Source: Plantactinospora soyae (GTDB lineage: Bacteria > Actinomycetota > Actinomycetes > Mycobacteriales > Micromonosporaceae). Taken from it: 64,000 bases of DNA. The stretch's first letter is position 1. Each line of letters starts with the position of its first letter. Shown here piece by piece: positions 52,002-62,820 of this stretch. The DNA lies in assembly GCF_014874095.1 (NCBI RefSeq), contig NZ_JADBEB010000001.1:2852001-2916000 (forward strand), given 5' to 3'. Under the pieces are notes generated by a model that was given only the letters and a program-made list of their open reading frames with translations, did not search any database and was not told the origin of the DNA. A program made the position numbers and the translations under genes.

Positions 52002-52854
52002 TCAGATCCCCTTGGGGTGCCAGACCGTCTTGGTCTCCAGGAAGGCGGTCATCCGACCGGTGCCGGGGTCGGCGGCCCAGTCGACCGGCCCGGTCGGCGG
52101 CCGGAGCACCCGCTTGAGGTTCCCGGCAGCGGCTCGCTCCAACTCGGTGCCGAACTCCGGGTCGGTGACGCCGGTCAGGTCGAGCGCGTTCACGTCCATG
52201 TGTCCGGCCAACCACGATCCGGTCTCGGTGGGCCGTCCGGTCAGCAGGTTGACCACCCCGCCGGGCAGGTCCGAGGTGGCGAGCACCTCGGACAGGGTGA
52301 TCGCCGGCAGCGGGCTGGTGTCGGCGACCAGCACCACCACGGTGTTGCCGGTGACGATCGCCGGTGCCACGACGCTGACCAGTCCGAGCAGTGCCGGCTC
52401 GGCCGGGGCGAGCACCCCGACCACCCCGGTCGGCTCCGGCGCGGACAGGTTGAAGTAGGGGCCGGCGACCGGGTTGGCGTTGCCGTACACCTGGGTGATC
52501 TTGTCGGACCAGCCGGCGTACCAGACCCAGCGGTCGATCGCCTCGTCCACCTCGGCGGCCGGCACGCCGAGCCCGACGAACTGGTCCCGCCGCCCCTCCA
52601 GCATCTCGGCGACCCGGTAGAGGATCTGACCCCGGTTGTACGCGGTCGTACCCGACCAGCCCTTCACGGCCGCCCGGGCCGCCAGCACCGCGTCCCGGAC
52701 GTCCTTCCGGGAGGCGAGCGCCACGTTCGAGTTCTGCACCGGATACGACCGTCCCGACTCGCTGCGCGGGAACTTCCCGCCGATGAAGAGCTTGTACGTC
52801 TTCCGCACGCCGACCCGCTCCGGCCGACCGCCACCGTCAACCATTCCGCCACCG

Positions 52855-52862
<8 letters not shown>
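52002..52862 (-). CDS. Half-length aldehyde dehydrogenase paralogue
   Basis: 286 residues, aligning with the NAD-binding first half of aldehyde dehydrogenases (KTYKLFIGGKFPRSESGRSY, YFNLSAPEPTGVVGVLAPAEPALLGLVSV, GNTVVVLVADTSPLPAITLSEVLATSDLPGGVVNLLTG). It ends before the catalytic-cysteine region, so it cannot be a normal dehydrogenase. Typical catalytic landmarks are also altered (APAEPALL for PWNFPL). It starts inside the end of the full-length paralogue (ATGTCTGA overlap), suggesting that the two are co-made and may form a complex. A stable truncated partner is more likely than a decaying gene, because the frame is clean and coupled. Confidence 0.8.
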
Positions 52863-54288
<1,426 letters not shown>

Positions 54289-54312
54289 TTAGTCCAGGTG
54301 GAGTCGACGGGC

Positions 54313-55383
54313 TCAGTCAAGGGTGAAGTAGTCGGGGCCGGAGTAGACCCCGGTGCTCAGCTTGGTGCGCTGCATCAGCAGGTCGTTGAGGAGGCTGGAG
54401 GCGCCGAACCGGAACCAGTCCGGGTCCAGCCAGTCCTCGCCCGCGGTCTCGTTCACCAGCACCAGGTACTTGATGGCGTCCTTGGTGGTCTTGATGCCGC
54501 CCGCCGGCTTGACCCCGATCTGCCGGCCGGTGGCCTCCCGGAAGTCGCGTACCGCCTCCAGCATCACCAGGGTGACCGGGAGGGTGGCCGCCACCGGCAC
54601 CTTGCCGGTCGAGGTCTTGATGAAGTCGGCGCCGGCCAGCATCGCCAGCCAGGAGGCCCGCCGGACGTTGTCGTAGGTGGCCAGCTCGCCGGTCTCCAGA
54701 ATGACCTTGAGATGGGCGTCGCCACAGGCCGCCTTCACCGCGAAGATCTCGTCGTAGACCTGCTGGTACCGGCCGGAGAGGAAGGCACCCCGGTTGATCA
54801 CCATGTCGATCTCGTCCGCTCCGCCGGCCACCGCCGCCCGGGTGTCCGCGAGCCTGATCTCCAGCGGGGACTGCCCGGACGGGAACGCCGTCGCGACGCT
54901 GGCCAGATGTACCCGGCCGGTGCCGCCGACCGGAGGGCCACCGGCGGCCGGGCCGCCCCCGTCGACGGGCTCACCGAGCAGGCCGGTCCGGCTTCCGCCC
55001 CCGGCCGACCCGCCCGGAGCGCTCGCGGCGCCCCAGAGCGCGGACGCGGCCACCGGAACCATCGTCGGATAGACGCAGAGCGCGGCGACGGCCGGGCACG
55101 ACGGGTCGGCCGGGTCCGGACGCAGCGCCTTGGCGGCCAGCGCGCGGACCTTGCCGGGCGTGTCGGCGCCCTCCAGCGTCGTCAGGTCGACCATCCGGAT
55201 CGCCAGGTCGATCGCCCACGCCTTGGCGGTGGTCTTGATGGAGCGGGTGCCGAGCATCGCCGCCCGCTGCTCCGCGCCGACCTGGTCCACCCCGGGCAGG
55301 CCGTGCAGGAAGGTCCGCAGGGTCGCCTCGGAACGCCCCACCTCGGACAGGTCGGACCGGGCCGACGTCGTTGTCGCCGTCAT
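54313..55383 (-). CDS. deoC: Deoxyribose-phosphate aldolase with low-complexity insertion
   Basis: 356 residues. It cleaves deoxyribose-5-phosphate to glyceraldehyde-3-phosphate and acetaldehyde, the last step of deoxynucleoside catabolism begun by deoA. Family marks are LCVYPTMVPVAASAL, VATAFPSGQSPLEIRLADTRAAVAGGADEIDMVINRGAFLSG, LKVILETGEL and ADFIKTSTGK with the Schiff-base Lys. Between VAASAL and VHLASVATAF there is an inserted Gly/Pro/Ala-rich stretch of roughly 40 residues not found in standard enzymes. ATG 55383; the frame runs further upstream without support. It is divergent from upp. Confidence 0.93.
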   Translation of the reverse strand: MTATTTSARSDLSEVGRSEATLRTFLHGLPGVDQVGAEQRAAMLGTRSIKTTAKAWAIDLAIRMVDLTTLEGADTPGKVRALAAKALRPDPADPSCPAVAALCVYPTMVPVAASALWGAASAPGGSAGGGSRTGLLGEPVDGGGPAAGGPPVGGTGRVHLASVATAFPSGQSPLEIRLADTRAAVAGGADEIDMVINRGAFLSGRYQQVYDEIFAVKAACGDAHLKVILETGELATYDNVRRASWLAMLAGADFIKTSTGKVPVAATLPVTLVMLEAVRDFREATGRQIGVKPAGGIKTTKDAIKYLVLVNETAGEDWLDPDWFRFGASSLLNDLLMQRTKLSTGVYSGPDYFTLD

Positions 55384-55499
55384 GCCGACAAGTCTACGCA
55401 CCGGTACCCCACTGTGATCTTGGCCATACTCGGGTGCCGTCCGATGCCCGTCGGTAGCCGGATGACGACCGCCGGATTCGGCCGGGCGGCGGTTACTAG

Positions 55500-55505
55500 T
55501 AGGTT
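55500..55505 (+). promoter_or_regulatory. -10-like hexamer TAGGTT for upp
   Basis: TAGGTT precedes the upp GTG by eight bases, and TTCGGC lies 17 bases upstream as a weak -35. This indicates a leaderless mRNA from the deoC/upp divergent spacer. Confidence 0.4.
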
Positions 55506-55513
55506 GAGCGACC

Positions 55514-56146
55514 GTGGACGTACTCGTCGTAGACCATCCCGTGGCCCAGACCCGGCTGACCGTGATGCGTGATGTCCGGACCGACTCGGCGTCGTTCCGG
55601 GCCGCACTGCACGAACTCACCACCATGCTGGTGTACGAGGCCGCGCGGTCGCTGCCGGTCGAACGCTTCTCGATCGACACTCCGGTGGCGCCCACCGAGG
55701 GGATCCGGCTGGCGAATCCGCCGCTGCTGGTCCCGGTGCTCCGGGCCGGACTGGGCATGGCCGACTCGGCGCTGGCCCTGCTGCCCGAGTCGTCGATGGG
55801 CTTCGTCGGGCTGGCCCGCGACGAGCACACGTACGAACCGCGCGCCTACATGGAGTCGCTGCCCACCGACCTGACCGGGCGGCCGGTGCTGGTGCTCGAC
55901 CCGATGCTGGCGACCGGCGGCTCGCTGGAGCACTGCTGCCGGCTCCTCGCCGACCGGGGCTGCACCGACATCATCGTGCTCTGCGTCCTGGCCGCGCCGG
56001 ACGGCATCGCCCGGCTGGAGCGCTCCGGGCTGCCGCTGCGCCTGGTGACCGCCGCGATCGACGAGCGACTCAACGACAAGATGTTCATCGTGCCGGGGCT
56101 CGGCGACGCCGGTGACCGGCAGTTCGGCGGGATGCCCCGATTCTGA
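55514..56146 (+). CDS. upp: Uracil phosphoribosyltransferase
   Basis: 210 residues, normal length. It converts uracil and PRPP to UMP. Visible features are [33 protein letters not shown], the PRPP loop [18 protein letters not shown] and the C-terminal [15 protein letters not shown]. It salvages uracil released by thymidine/uridine phosphorolysis, linking to the cdd-deoA operon. The GTG start is close to the probable transcription start. It is divergent from deoC with 130 bp between. Confidence 0.95.
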   Translation: MDVLVVDHPVAQTRLTVMRDVRTDSASFRAALHELTTMLVYEAARSLPVERFSIDTPVAPTEGIRLANPPLLVPVLRAGLGMADSALALLPESSMGFVGLARDEHTYEPRAYMESLPTDLTGRPVLVLDPMLATGGSLEHCCRLLADRGCTDIIVLCVLAAPDGIARLERSGLPLRLVTAAIDERLNDKMFIVPGLGDAGDRQFGGMPRF

Positions 56147-56214
56147 TCATCGGTTCTTCGGCCACCATCGGTACACCCACGGCCGGGACGCATGCGCGGC
56201 TGGCGCGAAACGGC

Positions 56215-56220
56215 TACCGT
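56215..56220 (+). promoter_or_regulatory. -10-like hexamer TACCGT for the GPP34 gene
   Basis: TACCGT lies eight bases before the ATG, compatible with a leaderless transcript. Confidence 0.35.
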
Positions 56221-56228
56221 CTCGGGCC

Positions 56229-56906
56229 ATGACTGGTGTTGGGTTGGCCGAGGAGTTGTTGCTACTCGGCTACGACGATAAATCCGGCAAGGCGACCGGG
56301 TCACGGATCGGACTCGACCTGGGCATGGCCGCCGCCGTGCTGGTGGACCTGGCCCTCGCCGGCCGGGTCGCCTTCTCCGACGGCTCGATCGTGGCCACCG
56401 ACGCCACACCGATCGGCGATCCGGTCGCCGACGCCGTGCTCGCCAAGATCGCGGCCGACACTCCGCACACCCCGGCGTCCTGGGTGCAGCGGCTGCGCCA
56501 CGGGCTGCGCGACCGGATCCTCGGCGGGCTCTGCGAGCGGGGGGTGATCAGCGATGTCGACGAGACCGAACTCGGCTACATCCACATCCATCGCTATCCG
56601 GTGCTCGACCCGTCGGTGGAGGTCGAGATCCGTGGCCGGCTGGCCGACGCCCTGACCGGGGAGCGGGTGCCGGACGAGCGGACCGCCGCGCTCGCCGCAG
56701 TGATGGCGGCGATCCGGGTACAGCCGAACCTGGGACTGACCGGGGCGGCCGCCGAGGATGCGCAGAAGCGGCTGGCGGAGATCGCCCGGGGTGCGGGATT
56801 CACCGACGGGGGCGGCCTGGAGGAGTCCACGATCCGGCCGTCCGTGGCGCTGGTGATCGCCGCGCTCACCCGGGCCATCGCCACGGCCCTGGGCACCCGG
56901 GCCTGA
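56229..56906 (+). CDS. GPP34 (GOLPH3-like) domain protein
   Basis: 225 residues. LAEELLLLGYDDKSGKATG and LGMAAAVLVDLALAGRVAF at the start, then WVQRLRHGLRDRILGGLCERGVI, are typical of the GPP34/Vps74 fold, which in eukaryotes binds phosphatidylinositol-4-phosphate on Golgi membranes. Bacterial members are frequent in actinobacteria and uncharacterised. The chain is all helical with no TM segment. It lies between upp and a convergent phosphosugar mutase gene. Confidence 0.88.
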   Translation: MTGVGLAEELLLLGYDDKSGKATGSRIGLDLGMAAAVLVDLALAGRVAFSDGSIVATDATPIGDPVADAVLAKIAADTPHTPASWVQRLRHGLRDRILGGLCERGVISDVDETELGYIHIHRYPVLDPSVEVEIRGRLADALTGERVPDERTAALAAVMAAIRVQPNLGLTGAAAEDAQKRLAEIARGAGFTDGGGLEESTIRPSVALVIAALTRAIATALGTRA

Positions 56907-56958
56907 CCGTCGCCGATCTGTCGTACCGGCCCGTCCGTCGGACGGGCCGGCGCGGGGA

Positions 56959-58650
56959 CTACCAGATGCCCAGGGCCGCCGCGGTCTCGGTCCGCAGCGC
57001 GCGGACCGACGCGGCGGCGCGTTCCCGGGCCGCCGCCACGTCCTCGTCGACGACCGGTTCCACCACTTCCAGGTACGCCTTCAGCTTGGGCTCGGTACCG
57101 GACGGCCGGACCACCACCCGGGCCGAAGCGGTACGCAGGATCAGCACGTCCGCCGCCGGGGCGAGGTCCTCCACCGAGGTCACCGGCTCGTCGAGCAGGG
57201 TCTTCGGGGTCCTGGACCGGATGTACGCCATCGTGGTCCCAATCTCGCTCAGGTCGTCGACCCGCACCGAGAGCTGATCGGTCAGGTACACGCCGAACTC
57301 GGCCGCCAACTCGTTCAGCCGGTCGGCCACGGTGCGCCCCTCCGCCTTAAGCGTCGCCGCGAGCTCGGCGACGGTGAGCGCGGCGCTGATCCCGTCCTTG
57401 TCCCGGACCTGACCGGGCGCGACGCAGTAGCCGAGGGCCTCCTCGTAGCCGTACACCAGCTCGGCGGCACCGGCCTCGGCCCGGACGATCCACTTGAACC
57501 CGGTGAGCGTCTCCGCGTGCGGCACCCCCCGGGCCTCGCAGAGGGCGCGCAGCAGGGACGAGGAGACGATCGTGGTGGCGTACAGCCCCGAGCGTCCGCG
57601 CCGGAGGAGATGGTCGGCCAGCAGTACGCCCAGCTCGTCGCCGTGCAGCATCCGCCAGCCGCGTACCGGATCGGGGATCGCCACGGCGCACCGGTCGGCG
57701 TCCGGGTCGTTGGCGATCGCGAGGTCGGCGTCGATGGTCCGGGCCAGCGCGATCAGCCGGTCGGTCGCGCCCGGCTCCTCCGGGTTCGGGAACGGGACGG
57801 TCGGGAAGTTCGGGTCCGGTTCGGCCTGGTCGGGCACCACTCCCGGAATGGCGAACCCGGCGCGGGCGAAGACCGAGGTGAACACCGCCGCGCCCACCCC
57901 GTGCAGCGGCGTGTACGCGATGCGGAGGTCGCGGGGCCCGTCCGGGGCGATCACCGCCGCCGTGGCCTGGACGTAGGCCGCCGGAACGTCGTCGCCGAGC
58001 ACCTCGCCGGGGGGACCCAGCGGCACCGTCGCCAGCGGCCCGACCGCCCGGATCGACTCCTCGATCTCGGCGTCGACCGGCGGCACGATCTGAGCGCCCG
58101 CGCCCAGGGCCCCGCCGAGTTCGGCACCGAGGTAGACCTTGTAGCCGTTGTCCCGGGGCGGGTTGTGGCTGGCGGTGACCATCACCCCGGCGACCGCCCC
58201 GAGGGCGCGGACGGCGTACGCGAGGACCGGGGTGGGCAGGGGCCGGGGGAGCAGCAGCGCCGGCCGTCCCGCCCCGGTGGCGACCCGGGCGGTCCGCTCG
58301 GCGAACGCCTTCGAGCCGTGCCGGGCGTCGTACCCGATCAGCAGTGGACCGGCGGTGTCCTGGGCGGCGAGCCAGCCGACCAGCCCGGCCGCGGCCTGGG
58401 TGACCACGGCCAGGTTCATCCCGTTGGGCCCGGCCCGCATCGGACCCCGGAGGCCGGCGGTGCCGAAGGTCAGTGGCCCGGCGAACCGGTCCGCCAGTTC
58501 GGCCGCGCTCGCCGGCAACCGGTCGAGTACGCCCCGCAGTTCGTCCCGGCTCGCCGGGTCGGGGTCGTCGTCGAGCCAGGCCTGGGCCCGGCCCCGTAGT
58601 TCGGCCAGCTCGTCGGGTTGTGCCTGCCGCTGGTGAGGTTCTGCCGCCAT
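56959..58650 (-). CDS. pmmB: Phosphomannomutase/phosphoglucomutase family enzyme
   Basis: 563 residues. It interconverts hexose-1- and 6-phosphates, possibly also deoxyribose phosphates. The phosphoserine loop is VMVTASHNPPRDNGYKVYLG, the metal loop is NDPDADRCAV, the sugar loop includes YGYEEALGYCV and the phosphate loop is VVRPSGTEPKLKAYLEV. The start LTFGTAGLRGPMRAGPNGMN is typical of the long PgcA/PmmB subgroup. In mycobacteria pmmB also lies beside upp and salvage genes, so a role in pentose-phosphate recycling fits. ATG 58650. Confidence 0.92.
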   Translation of the reverse strand: MAAEPHQRQAQPDELAELRGRAQAWLDDDPDPASRDELRGVLDRLPASAAELADRFAGPLTFGTAGLRGPMRAGPNGMNLAVVTQAAAGLVGWLAAQDTAGPLLIGYDARHGSKAFAERTARVATGAGRPALLLPRPLPTPVLAYAVRALGAVAGVMVTASHNPPRDNGYKVYLGAELGGALGAGAQIVPPVDAEIEESIRAVGPLATVPLGPPGEVLGDDVPAAYVQATAAVIAPDGPRDLRIAYTPLHGVGAAVFTSVFARAGFAIPGVVPDQAEPDPNFPTVPFPNPEEPGATDRLIALARTIDADLAIANDPDADRCAVAIPDPVRGWRMLHGDELGVLLADHLLRRGRSGLYATTIVSSSLLRALCEARGVPHAETLTGFKWIVRAEAGAAELVYGYEEALGYCVAPGQVRDKDGISAALTVAELAATLKAEGRTVADRLNELAAEFGVYLTDQLSVRVDDLSEIGTTMAYIRSRTPKTLLDEPVTSVEDLAPAADVLILRTASARVVVRPSGTEPKLKAYLEVVEPVVDEDVAAARERAAASVRALRTETAAALGIW

Positions 58651-58714
58651 CGGACTGTGATAGCACGCCGGCCGGACCGCACCGGCCGCCGGGCCCCCGG
58701 CGAACCGGCCGCGC

Positions 58715-60685
58715 TCAGCTGGTGGAGGTGAGCTTGAAGGAGCGGACCATCTCCTCGAAAATCACTTTGCTCTCGTCGAACCGTTCACTGGGGGTGGTCA
58801 GGTAGAAGGAGTACACCTTGCCGCCCTGGACGGTTCCCCGCCAGATGCCGTGCCGTTGTTCACCGTCCGGTCCGCAGGTGTACTCCAACTGCGCGGCGGG
58901 CTTGCCGCCGAGCTCCTCGTCGGTCAGGCCCAGCTGCTGATAGGGCTTGGCACAGGTCTTGCTCGACTTCAACCCGTTCTCGGCGATCTCCGCCCAGCGA
59001 CGCGACTCGTCGCCCTTGAAGTCCTCGACCAGGACCCGTACCCGCCGACCGCTGCCGTCCGGGTCGGTGTAGTCGATGTAGACGGCCCTCTTCGGGGTTG
59101 CCTTCTTCCAGTCCTTCGGAACGTTGATCGCGACGCCACGTTCGGCGTGTGGCTTCGTGGCGAACGTCGCCGGAACCGCCGCTCCGGGGCTGGTGCCGGC
59201 CTGCGGAGGGGGCGTCGTGCTGCCCTCGGGGTCGTCGCCGCCGCCCAGCGAGAGCGCCACGACGCTGATCAGCAGCACCGCGGCCACCCCGCCGGCCGCG
59301 GCGAGCTGCATCTTGCGGGGCCAGCCCTTGACCGTCTCCACCAGTGTGCCGCTGGCCTGCCGGGCGCCGGAGAAGGTACGGCCGAGGCCGCCGCCGCTGG
59401 CCGTGTGCACGGTGCCGGCCCGACCGCCCTGGCCGGGCATGGCGCCGGTCGGTGTGTCGAGCGGTCCGCCGCGCCTGCCGTGCTGCTGGTCGCCACGTCG
59501 GCCGGCGGCGGTGTGTGGCATCGCGCCGGTCGGCGTGTCATTCGGGTTCGGGCCGCCCACCGGCGGTCGGGCCGAGGCTGCGGCGTCGCGGGCGTTCCGG
59601 GCCAGCCGGTCGGCCAGTGACTCGCCGGGAGCGAGCATGGCCGTCCCGCCGATCTCCCCGTTGGAAGCGGCCGGCGACCGGTTCGACGCTGGCGTGGCCG
59701 CCTGCTGCTGGGCGGCCTGCTGGTGTGGGGCACCCGGCTGCTGCCACGGCGAGCGCTGGGGCGGGACCACCGCGTACGGGTCGGTCATCGAGTGCCCGGC
59801 CGGATTGCTCGCCAGCGGGCCGGCCAGGAGTTCCCGCAGCATGGTGCGGGACCTGGTGACGTCGAGCCGGCGGGACGGGTCCTTCTCCAGCAGGCCGAGC
59901 AGGGTCCGGGTCAGCGCCCCGGACCGGACCGGTGGCGCGGGCGGGTCCTCGACCACCGCGTGCATCGTCTCGATCGGGTCGCCCTTGTCGAACGGCGGCC
60001 GGCCCTCCACCGCGGTGTATAGCGTCACGCCGAGCGAGAAGAGGTCGCTGGGCGGCCCGAAGTCGTGGCCCATGGCCCGCTCCGGCGAGATGAAGTGTGG
60101 CGAGCCGAGCACCATCCCGGGGGTGGTGAGCTGGACGTCGGTCGGCATCCGGGCCACGCCGAAGTCGGTGAGCACGCACCGCCCGTCGGAGCAGATCAAC
60201 ACGTTCGCCGGCTTCACGTCCCGGTGCAGCACCCCGATAGCGTGGGCCACCTCAAGGGCGCCGAGCAGGGCGATTCCGATCTTGGCAACGGCACGTGGAG
60301 CGAGGGGTCCGTCCTCGATGACCATGTCGGCGAGGCTGCGCGCGTCGAGCAGCTCCATCACGATCCAGGGTCGTCCGCCCTCGGTCACCACGTCGTAGAC
60401 CTGGACCACCGCGGGGTGCTGGAGGGCGGCCGCGGCCCGGGCCTCGCGGAGCGTGCGCTCGTACATCGCGTCGCGGTCGGTGGGGGCCAGTCCCGGTGGG
60501 AGCACGACCTCCTTGACGGCCACGTCGCGGCGCAGCAGGGTGTCGGCCGCGCGCCACACCGTGCCCATGCCGCCGTGGCCGATCGCAGCCCGCAACGAGT
60601 ACCGACCGCCGATGGTGATGCCGGGTGCCGCACGTCCGTTGGTGGGATTGGCCGGTCCGCCACTCCACGTCGGGATCTGAGTCAC
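58715..60685 (-). CDS. Membrane-anchored Ser/Thr protein kinase
   Basis: 656 residues. The kinase domain (about 25-290) has the glycine loop [12 protein letters not shown], catalytic Lys in [23 protein letters not shown] and the APE-like SPERAMG. A long Pro/Gly/Thr-rich juxtamembrane region contains repeated PTGAMP motifs, possible autophosphorylation sites. One TM helix ([23 protein letters not shown]) leads to an extracytoplasmic domain of about 150 residues ([42 protein letters not shown]) with two Cys and no PASTA repeats. It is probably a sensor of an envelope signal. GTG start. Confidence 0.92.
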   Translation of the reverse strand: MTQIPTWSGGPANPTNGRAAPGITIGGRYSLRAAIGHGGMGTVWRAADTLLRRDVAVKEVVLPPGLAPTDRDAMYERTLREARAAAALQHPAVVQVYDVVTEGGRPWIVMELLDARSLADMVIEDGPLAPRAVAKIGIALLGALEVAHAIGVLHRDVKPANVLICSDGRCVLTDFGVARMPTDVQLTTPGMVLGSPHFISPERAMGHDFGPPSDLFSLGVTLYTAVEGRPPFDKGDPIETMHAVVEDPPAPPVRSGALTRTLLGLLEKDPSRRLDVTRSRTMLRELLAGPLASNPAGHSMTDPYAVVPPQRSPWQQPGAPHQQAAQQQAATPASNRSPAASNGEIGGTAMLAPGESLADRLARNARDAAASARPPVGGPNPNDTPTGAMPHTAAGRRGDQQHGRRGGPLDTPTGAMPGQGGRAGTVHTASGGGLGRTFSGARQASGTLVETVKGWPRKMQLAAAGGVAAVLLISVVALSLGGGDDPEGSTTPPPQAGTSPGAAVPATFATKPHAERGVAINVPKDWKKATPKRAVYIDYTDPDGSGRRVRVLVEDFKGDESRRWAEIAENGLKSSKTCAKPYQQLGLTDEELGGKPAAQLEYTCGPDGEQRHGIWRGTVQGGKVYSFYLTTPSERFDESKVIFEEMVRSFKLTSTS

Positions 60686-60919
60686 AGAAAAGCCACCGAG
60701 AGAATCGAGGGGGCACAGGACAGAACCCCCCTATATTGCGGGTTCCGACCGCAGAAGGGAAAGACAACCGCCGGAGTTCCCCAGAACTCGACCGTACGTG
60801 TTGATCAACTCACTGAAAGTGCGTTTTTCTCGACGCCCAGTGCCGGATCACTCACTCGTTCACGGGTACGTTCCGCGCTCCCGGGACCGGCGTCCGTCAG
60901 TGATCCAGATGCTGGGATC

Positions 60920-60925
60920 TACCAT
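60920..60925 (+). promoter_or_regulatory. -10-like hexamer TACCAT for the acyl-CoA mutase gene
   Basis: TACCAT is followed by six bases and the ATG, the leaderless spacing. The 246-bp spacer to the divergent kinase gene is comparatively AT-rich near 60720-60840. Confidence 0.4.
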
Positions 60926-60931
60926 GCGGTA

Positions 60932-62515
60932 ATGAGCGATGGTCGGTCGAGCGAGTCGGGTTTCCCGATCAAGGCGGTCTACGACGCCGCCGACGTACCG
61001 GCGGGCCTGGACGCCCGCCTCGGTGCGCCGGGAACGTTCCCGTACGCCCGGGGCGTCTACCCGACGATGTACACCTCCCGGCCGTGGACCATGCGCCAGT
61101 ACGCCGGCTTCGGCACCGCCGCCGAGTCCAACGGGCGCTACCACCAGCTGCTCGCCGCCGGCACCATGGGGCTCTCGGTCGCCTTCGACCTGCCCACCCA
61201 GATGGGGTACGACTCCGACCACCCGATCGCGCACGGCGAGGTCGGCAAGGTGGGTGTCGCGATCGACTCCGTCGAGGACATGCGCACGCTCTTCGACGGC
61301 ATTCCGCTGGACCGGGTCTCCACCTCGATGACCATCAACGCGCCGGGATCGGTCCTGCTGCTGCTGTACCAGATCGTGGCCGAGGAGTCCGGAGTGGCCG
61401 GTACGGCGCTCAACGGCACCATCCAGAACGACATCCTCAAGGAATACATCGCCCGGGGCACGTACATCTTCCCGCCCAAGCCCTCGCTGCGGCTGGTGGC
61501 GGACACGTTCGCGTACTGCCGCAAGGAGGTGCCGAGATGGAACACGATCTCCATCTCCGGCTACCACATGGCGGAGGCGGGGGCGACCCCGGTGCAGGAG
61601 ATCGCCTTCACCCTGGCCAACGGCGTCGAGTACGTCCGCGCCGCGCTCGCCGCCGGTCTCGCGGTCGACGACTTCGCGCCCCGGCTGTCGTTCTTCTTCG
61701 TGGCCCGGACCACGCTGCTGGAGGAGGTGGCGAAGTTCCGGGCCGCCCGCCGGATCTGGGCCAACCTGATGCGGGACGAGTTCGGTGCCCAGGATCCGAA
61801 ATCGTTGATGCTGCGCTTCCACACCCAGACGGCCGGGGTGCAGCTGACCGCACAGCAGCCCGAGGTGAACCTGGTCCGGGTCGCCGTGCAGGGCCTCGCC
61901 GCCGTGCTCGGCGGAACCCAGTCGCTGCACACGAACAGCTTCGACGAGGCGATCGCGCTGCCCACCGAGAAGGCCGCCCGGCTGGCCCTGCGTACCCAGC
62001 AGGTGCTGGCGTACGAGACGGACCTGACGGCCACGGTGGACCCGTTCGCCGGCTCGTACGTCGTGGAGGCGATGACCGACGAGATCGAGGCCGGGGTACG
62101 GGAGCTGATGGAACGGGTCGCCGGGTACGGCTCGGCGGTGGGCGCGATCGAGGTCGGCTTCCAGAAGCGTGAGATCGAGACGTCCGCGTACCGGATCGCG
62201 CAGGAGATCGACTCCGGCGAGCGGGTGGTCGTCGGGCTCAACCGGTTCGCCGTCGACGAGGAGGAGCCGTACGAGCCGCTGCGGGTCGATCCGGCCATCG
62301 AGGCGGCCCAGGCGGGCCGGTTGGCGCGGCTGCGGGCCGACCGGGACGCTGGCGCCGTCGAGCGGTCCCTGACCGACCTGCGGACGGCGGCCTCGGGTAC
62401 GGAGAACGTGCTCTACCCGATGAAGGAGGCGCTACGGGCCCGGGCCACCGTCGGGGAGGTCTGCGGCGTGCTGCGGGAGGTCTGGGGGACGTACCGCCCG
62501 AGCGACCGGTTCTGA
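60932..62515 (+). CDS. Acyl-CoA mutase large subunit (methylmalonyl/isobutyryl-CoA mutase family)
   Basis: 527 residues forming only the substrate-binding TIM-barrel half of a B12-dependent mutase. Landmarks are [82 protein letters not shown] and [17 protein letters not shown]. The B12-binding domain is absent, so a separate small subunit must exist elsewhere. The [13 protein letters not shown] text is closer to isobutyryl-type and related mutases than to classical MutB (DLATHRGYD), so the substrate is not certain. The frame is open 870 bases upstream, but ATG 60932 is supported by homology and the -10 spacing. Confidence 0.88.
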   Translation: MSDGRSSESGFPIKAVYDAADVPAGLDARLGAPGTFPYARGVYPTMYTSRPWTMRQYAGFGTAAESNGRYHQLLAAGTMGLSVAFDLPTQMGYDSDHPIAHGEVGKVGVAIDSVEDMRTLFDGIPLDRVSTSMTINAPGSVLLLLYQIVAEESGVAGTALNGTIQNDILKEYIARGTYIFPPKPSLRLVADTFAYCRKEVPRWNTISISGYHMAEAGATPVQEIAFTLANGVEYVRAALAAGLAVDDFAPRLSFFFVARTTLLEEVAKFRAARRIWANLMRDEFGAQDPKSLMLRFHTQTAGVQLTAQQPEVNLVRVAVQGLAAVLGGTQSLHTNSFDEAIALPTEKAARLALRTQQVLAYETDLTATVDPFAGSYVVEAMTDEIEAGVRELMERVAGYGSAVGAIEVGFQKREIETSAYRIAQEIDSGERVVVGLNRFAVDEEEPYEPLRVDPAIEAAQAGRLARLRADRDAGAVERSLTDLRTAASGTENVLYPMKEALRARATVGEVCGVLREVWGTYRPSDRF

Positions 62516-62820
62516 GCCGGGCCGACCCCTGCCGAGCGGGCTTCTCCCCGGGGGCGGGGGCGGGTCGGGAATGTCGGAGTGGTTTTCCGGGTATCGGAAG
62601 TAGATGCCTCCGACTGGCGCGTTGACGGACACGCTGTGCGTGGTCGTTCTGACACCATCTGTCACCCTGAAGGTCCCCGCCACCCCGCACGGCGGTGATC
62701 GATTGCCGTTCGAACCCGAAGGTGGCCGGATGGTGCGACCATTCGGGCTGGCGGCGCCCCTGCTGGGAGCCGCGATCGTGACCGGCGAAACCGTCACGCG
62801 TTGTAGGAGGTGTGGGACAG
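62516..62820. other. Intergenic region before the M20 amidohydrolase gene
   Basis: CCGACCC (62522-62528) can pair with GGGTCGG (62562-62568) as a possible mutase terminator. A 76-codon open frame (62604-62834) lacks support and overlaps the next start. AGGAGG at 62805-62810 is the ribosome site of the following gene. Confidence 0.45.
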
